A stretch of 7,678 bases of DNA from positions 1-7,678 of the forward strand of contig CAZIPP010000066.1 of assembly GCA_964541215.1 (NCBI GenBank), in the 5' to 3' direction. Positions 6,264 to 7,678 of the stretch are shown here, one piece after another; positions within the stretch are counted from its first letter, which is position 1; each line of letters begins with the position of its first letter. The notes beneath the pieces were generated by a model. It searched no databases, was not told the DNA's origin, and saw only the letters and a list, made by a program, of their open reading frames with translations. Origin of the DNA: SIG469 sp964541215. Lineage in GTDB: Bacteria; Bacillota; Clostridia; Oscillospirales; Oscillospiraceae. The position numbers were made by a program, and so were the translations under genes.

Positions 6264-6367
6264 TGTCATCCTGAGCCTGGGCAGCAGGCGTTAGGATCCC
6301 CCGGATGGCTGCACAGCACATCAAGATGGGGATTTCTCCGTTGACTTTGTCAACATTCGAAATGACA
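6264..6367. repeat. Palindromic repeat, copy 3 (TGTCAT...ATGACA ends)
   Basis: TGTCATCCTGA at the left end and its inverted counterpart TGTCATTTCGA at the right end match at 9 of 11 positions. Inside are GGATCCCC/GGGGATTTC segments as in copy 2, and a GTTGAC-TTT-GTCAAC hairpin at 6340-6354. That hairpin is the arm-swapped form of the GTCAAC-AAA-GTTGAC stem in copy 1. With the split repeat next to it, this fills nearly all of the 272-base gap 6114-6385. I see no convincing sigma-70-type promoter there. Confidence 0.65.
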
Positions 6368-6385
6368 ATGTGTGTGGGGAGTCTT

Positions 6386-7621
6386 TCAATTTTTAATAAC
6401 AACACCGCGGTTCATAACGAACTCAACGTGGCTCAGAGCTTCAAAGGTCTCATCGATAGCGTCCTTAACAGCGATGATGTTGGCTTTTTTGCCCACTTCG
6501 ATGGATCCGACCTCGTCAGCAATGCCGCAGACCCTGGCGGCGTTGATGGTGGCGGCGTCGATAACATCAGCCACGGAAAGACCTGCTCTGTACAGCAGCT
6601 TCAGCTCGCTTACAGGCATGGCGGCAACATGGGGCTGAGATTCCATTCTCATGGTGTCGGTGCCGACAGCGACCATACCGCCGGCCTTGAAGAATCGCGC
6701 CACATTGTCCACACAGATGGCTTCCTGCTCCTGAGTGTCTATCATGGGCATGGGAGGCATCCCACCTCCCGGGCCGGGAAAACCGTCAGGTTTTCCCGAT
6801 GGGTCAGCTTGCTGACCCGGACCCTTGCCGGACTTCATCTTTTCCTCTTCCTCGGGAGAGAGGGGAGGACGGGGAGCGTTGATAGTGCACAAGGTGGGAA
6901 CAACGGTAACGCCCTGAGCCACCATGCGCTGGATGTATTCATCGGGGATGCGGTCGGTGGGCATATGGCAGAATTCGGGCATACCAGCGTCCAGCAGCAG
7001 AGGCACATGCTCAGCAGCCAGAACGTGAGCGCAGCACCATACGCCGCGAGCCCTGGCGGTCTCAACAATGGCTTTCAGCTTTTCAAGGGTGATGAGGGGC
7101 TTTGCCCCGAACATGGCATCGCCGCCGTCAACAGCGGTCTTGATGCCGTCGCAGCCCATATCTATAAGCTCGTTTACCGCGTCTATGCAGTCCTGTGCTG
7201 TCTGACATCCGTAGCCTGTTTCGGCGCCGTCGGACATAACGTGGCTGTAGCCGTGGTACTCGGTAACAAAGCGTCCGCAGGTCTGGCAGTGGGCACATTC
7301 GGGGTTTTCTATGGTGTCGCGGTAAGCGAGGAAGGTTTCGGTGGGATATGTATTTTTGTCGTTGCCGATACCAAGGTCACGGACGGTTGTAACGCCTGCC
7401 TGCGCCCAGCTTTTCAAGGCTCTGTCGTTATACTCGATGGGACCGGTAACAATGTGCATATGAGCATCTATAACGCCGGGCAAAACGGAGGCATAGCCGG
7501 ACATATCGTGAACTTCGTCAGCGGTGTCGTAGCTGCCGATACCGGCGATGATGCCGTCTTCCACCAGAATGTCGGCAGTTTCGCCGCCATAGATGGCGCA
7601 GTTTTTAAGCAAAGTTTTCAT
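6386..7621 (-). CDS. Metal-dependent amidohydrolase, imidazolonepropionase-like subfamily
   Basis: The 411-residue protein shows the amidohydrolase-superfamily order: a small beta-sandwich start (MKTLLKNCAIYGG, VEDGIIAGIGS), LPGVIDAHMH with metal ligands His54 and His56, Lys161 (GIKTAVDGG, the usual carboxylated bridging lysine), His199 (CCAHVLAAE), His219 and Asp322 (VAVGTDT). It ends with the canonical AATINAARVCGIADEVGSIEVGKKANI. All ligands are present, so it should be an active cytoplasmic hydrolase of a cyclic amide, peptide or related bond; the substrate is not readable. Two oddities: CxxCxxC at Cys109, 112 and 115 in the barrel, and a Pro/Gly/Met-rich insert (about 255-293), part of which (268-283) is encoded by two adjacent DNA palindromes. 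The ATG at 7621 has AAAGGA 7 bases upstream. It is the first of three same-strand genes in the window; its promoter is at or beyond the window end. Confidence 0.9.
   Translation of the reverse strand: MKTLLKNCAIYGGETADILVEDGIIAGIGSYDTADEVHDMSGYASVLPGVIDAHMHIVTGPIEYNDRALKSWAQAGVTTVRDLGIGNDKNTYPTETFLAYRDTIENPECAHCQTCGRFVTEYHGYSHVMSDGAETGYGCQTAQDCIDAVNELIDMGCDGIKTAVDGGDAMFGAKPLITLEKLKAIVETARARGVWCCAHVLAAEHVPLLLDAGMPEFCHMPTDRIPDEYIQRMVAQGVTVVPTLCTINAPRPPLSPEEEEKMKSGKGPGQQADPSGKPDGFPGPGGGMPPMPMIDTQEQEAICVDNVARFFKAGGMVAVGTDTMRMESQPHVAAMPVSELKLLYRAGLSVADVIDAATINAARVCGIADEVGSIEVGKKANIIAVKDAIDETFEALSHVEFVMNRGVVIKN
6775..6818. repeat. Two adjacent palindromes inside the amidohydrolase coding sequence
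   Basis: CGGGAAAACC (6775-6784) pairs perfectly with 6789-6798 around GTCA, and GGGTCAGC (6801-6808) pairs perfectly with 6811-6818 around TT. The second shares its GTCAGC/GCTGAC arms with the intergenic hairpins at 4380-4394 and 2279-2313. Together they encode residues about 268-283, a low-complexity Gly/Pro/Gln/Asp stretch, without breaking the frame. Confidence 0.7.
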
Positions 7622-7628
7622 GGTGATG

Positions 7629-7634
7629 TCCTTT
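7629..7634 (-). promoter_or_regulatory. Ribosome binding site of the amidohydrolase gene
   Basis: AAAGGA on the minus strand lies 7 bases upstream of the ATG at 7621. The remaining bases to the window end show no recognisable sigma-54 or sigma-70 promoter. Confidence 0.7.
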
Positions 7635-7678
7635 CGGGATTGTTTAGGGGTGTCAGGGAATTGGGGGCGGTCTTTGAC

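Noticed and set aside
6114..6269. N-terminal extension of the UGSC-like protein to an ATG at 6269
   Set aside because: It runs through interspersed repeats and across the AGGAGG ribosome site of the ATG at 6113.
2140..6370. CRISPR array from repeated palindromic sequences
   Set aside because: The palindromes are not regularly spaced, differ in sequence, and have no spacer structure or cas genes nearby.

Overview
The window looks like chromosomal DNA from an anaerobic gut-type Firmicute (Clostridia, Oscillospiraceae/Ruminococcaceae-like). This is inferred from strong AGGAGG-type ribosome sites, oxygen-sensitive-looking flavin/Fe-S chemistry, and intergenic repeats of the TGTCATTCCGAG and CCTTCCCCTTGAGGGG kinds that I associate with such genomes. 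No rRNA, tRNA, CRISPR array or transposase is visible.

Layout. Positions 1-211 form a regulatory region with three hairpins and a textbook sigma-54 (-24/-12) promoter. It drives a plus-strand gene (212-2068) for a right-handed beta-helix protein with no signal peptide. A 303-base convergent gap (2069-2371) holds a repeat made of stacked palindromes that can also terminate transcription. Three minus-strand genes follow, transcribed in the order amidohydrolase (7621-6386), two-domain UGSC-like protein of unknown function (6113-4425), then Old Yellow Enzyme/2,4-dienoyl-CoA-reductase-type Fe-S flavoenzyme (4294-2372). The gaps between these three are filled almost completely by palindromic repeats, which are the only visible candidates for RNA processing or attenuation sites.

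How the genes may work together. A metal-dependent amidohydrolase, an Fe-S/FMN/FAD reductase and the unknown protein suggest a small catabolic or reductive pathway for an organic substrate that the sequence does not identify. The beta-helix gene is convergent and separately controlled by sigma-54 and probably an enhancer-binding activator, so its link to the pathway is by neighbourhood only.

The most unusual signals are: (a) the sigma-54 promoter with a pair of inverted, covarying dyads upstream of a cytoplasmic beta-helix gene; (b) a family of short palindromes, several sharing a GTCARC/GYTGAC stem with changing loops, nested inside other repeats and also found in frame inside the amidohydrolase gene; (c) homologous N- and C-terminal caps on the beta-helix protein; (d) enzymes whose expected catalytic or redox residues are substituted (Tyr to Gly in the flavoenzyme, no Cys/Sec in the UGSC-like site) or that carry extra cysteines (CxxCxxC in the amidohydrolase).
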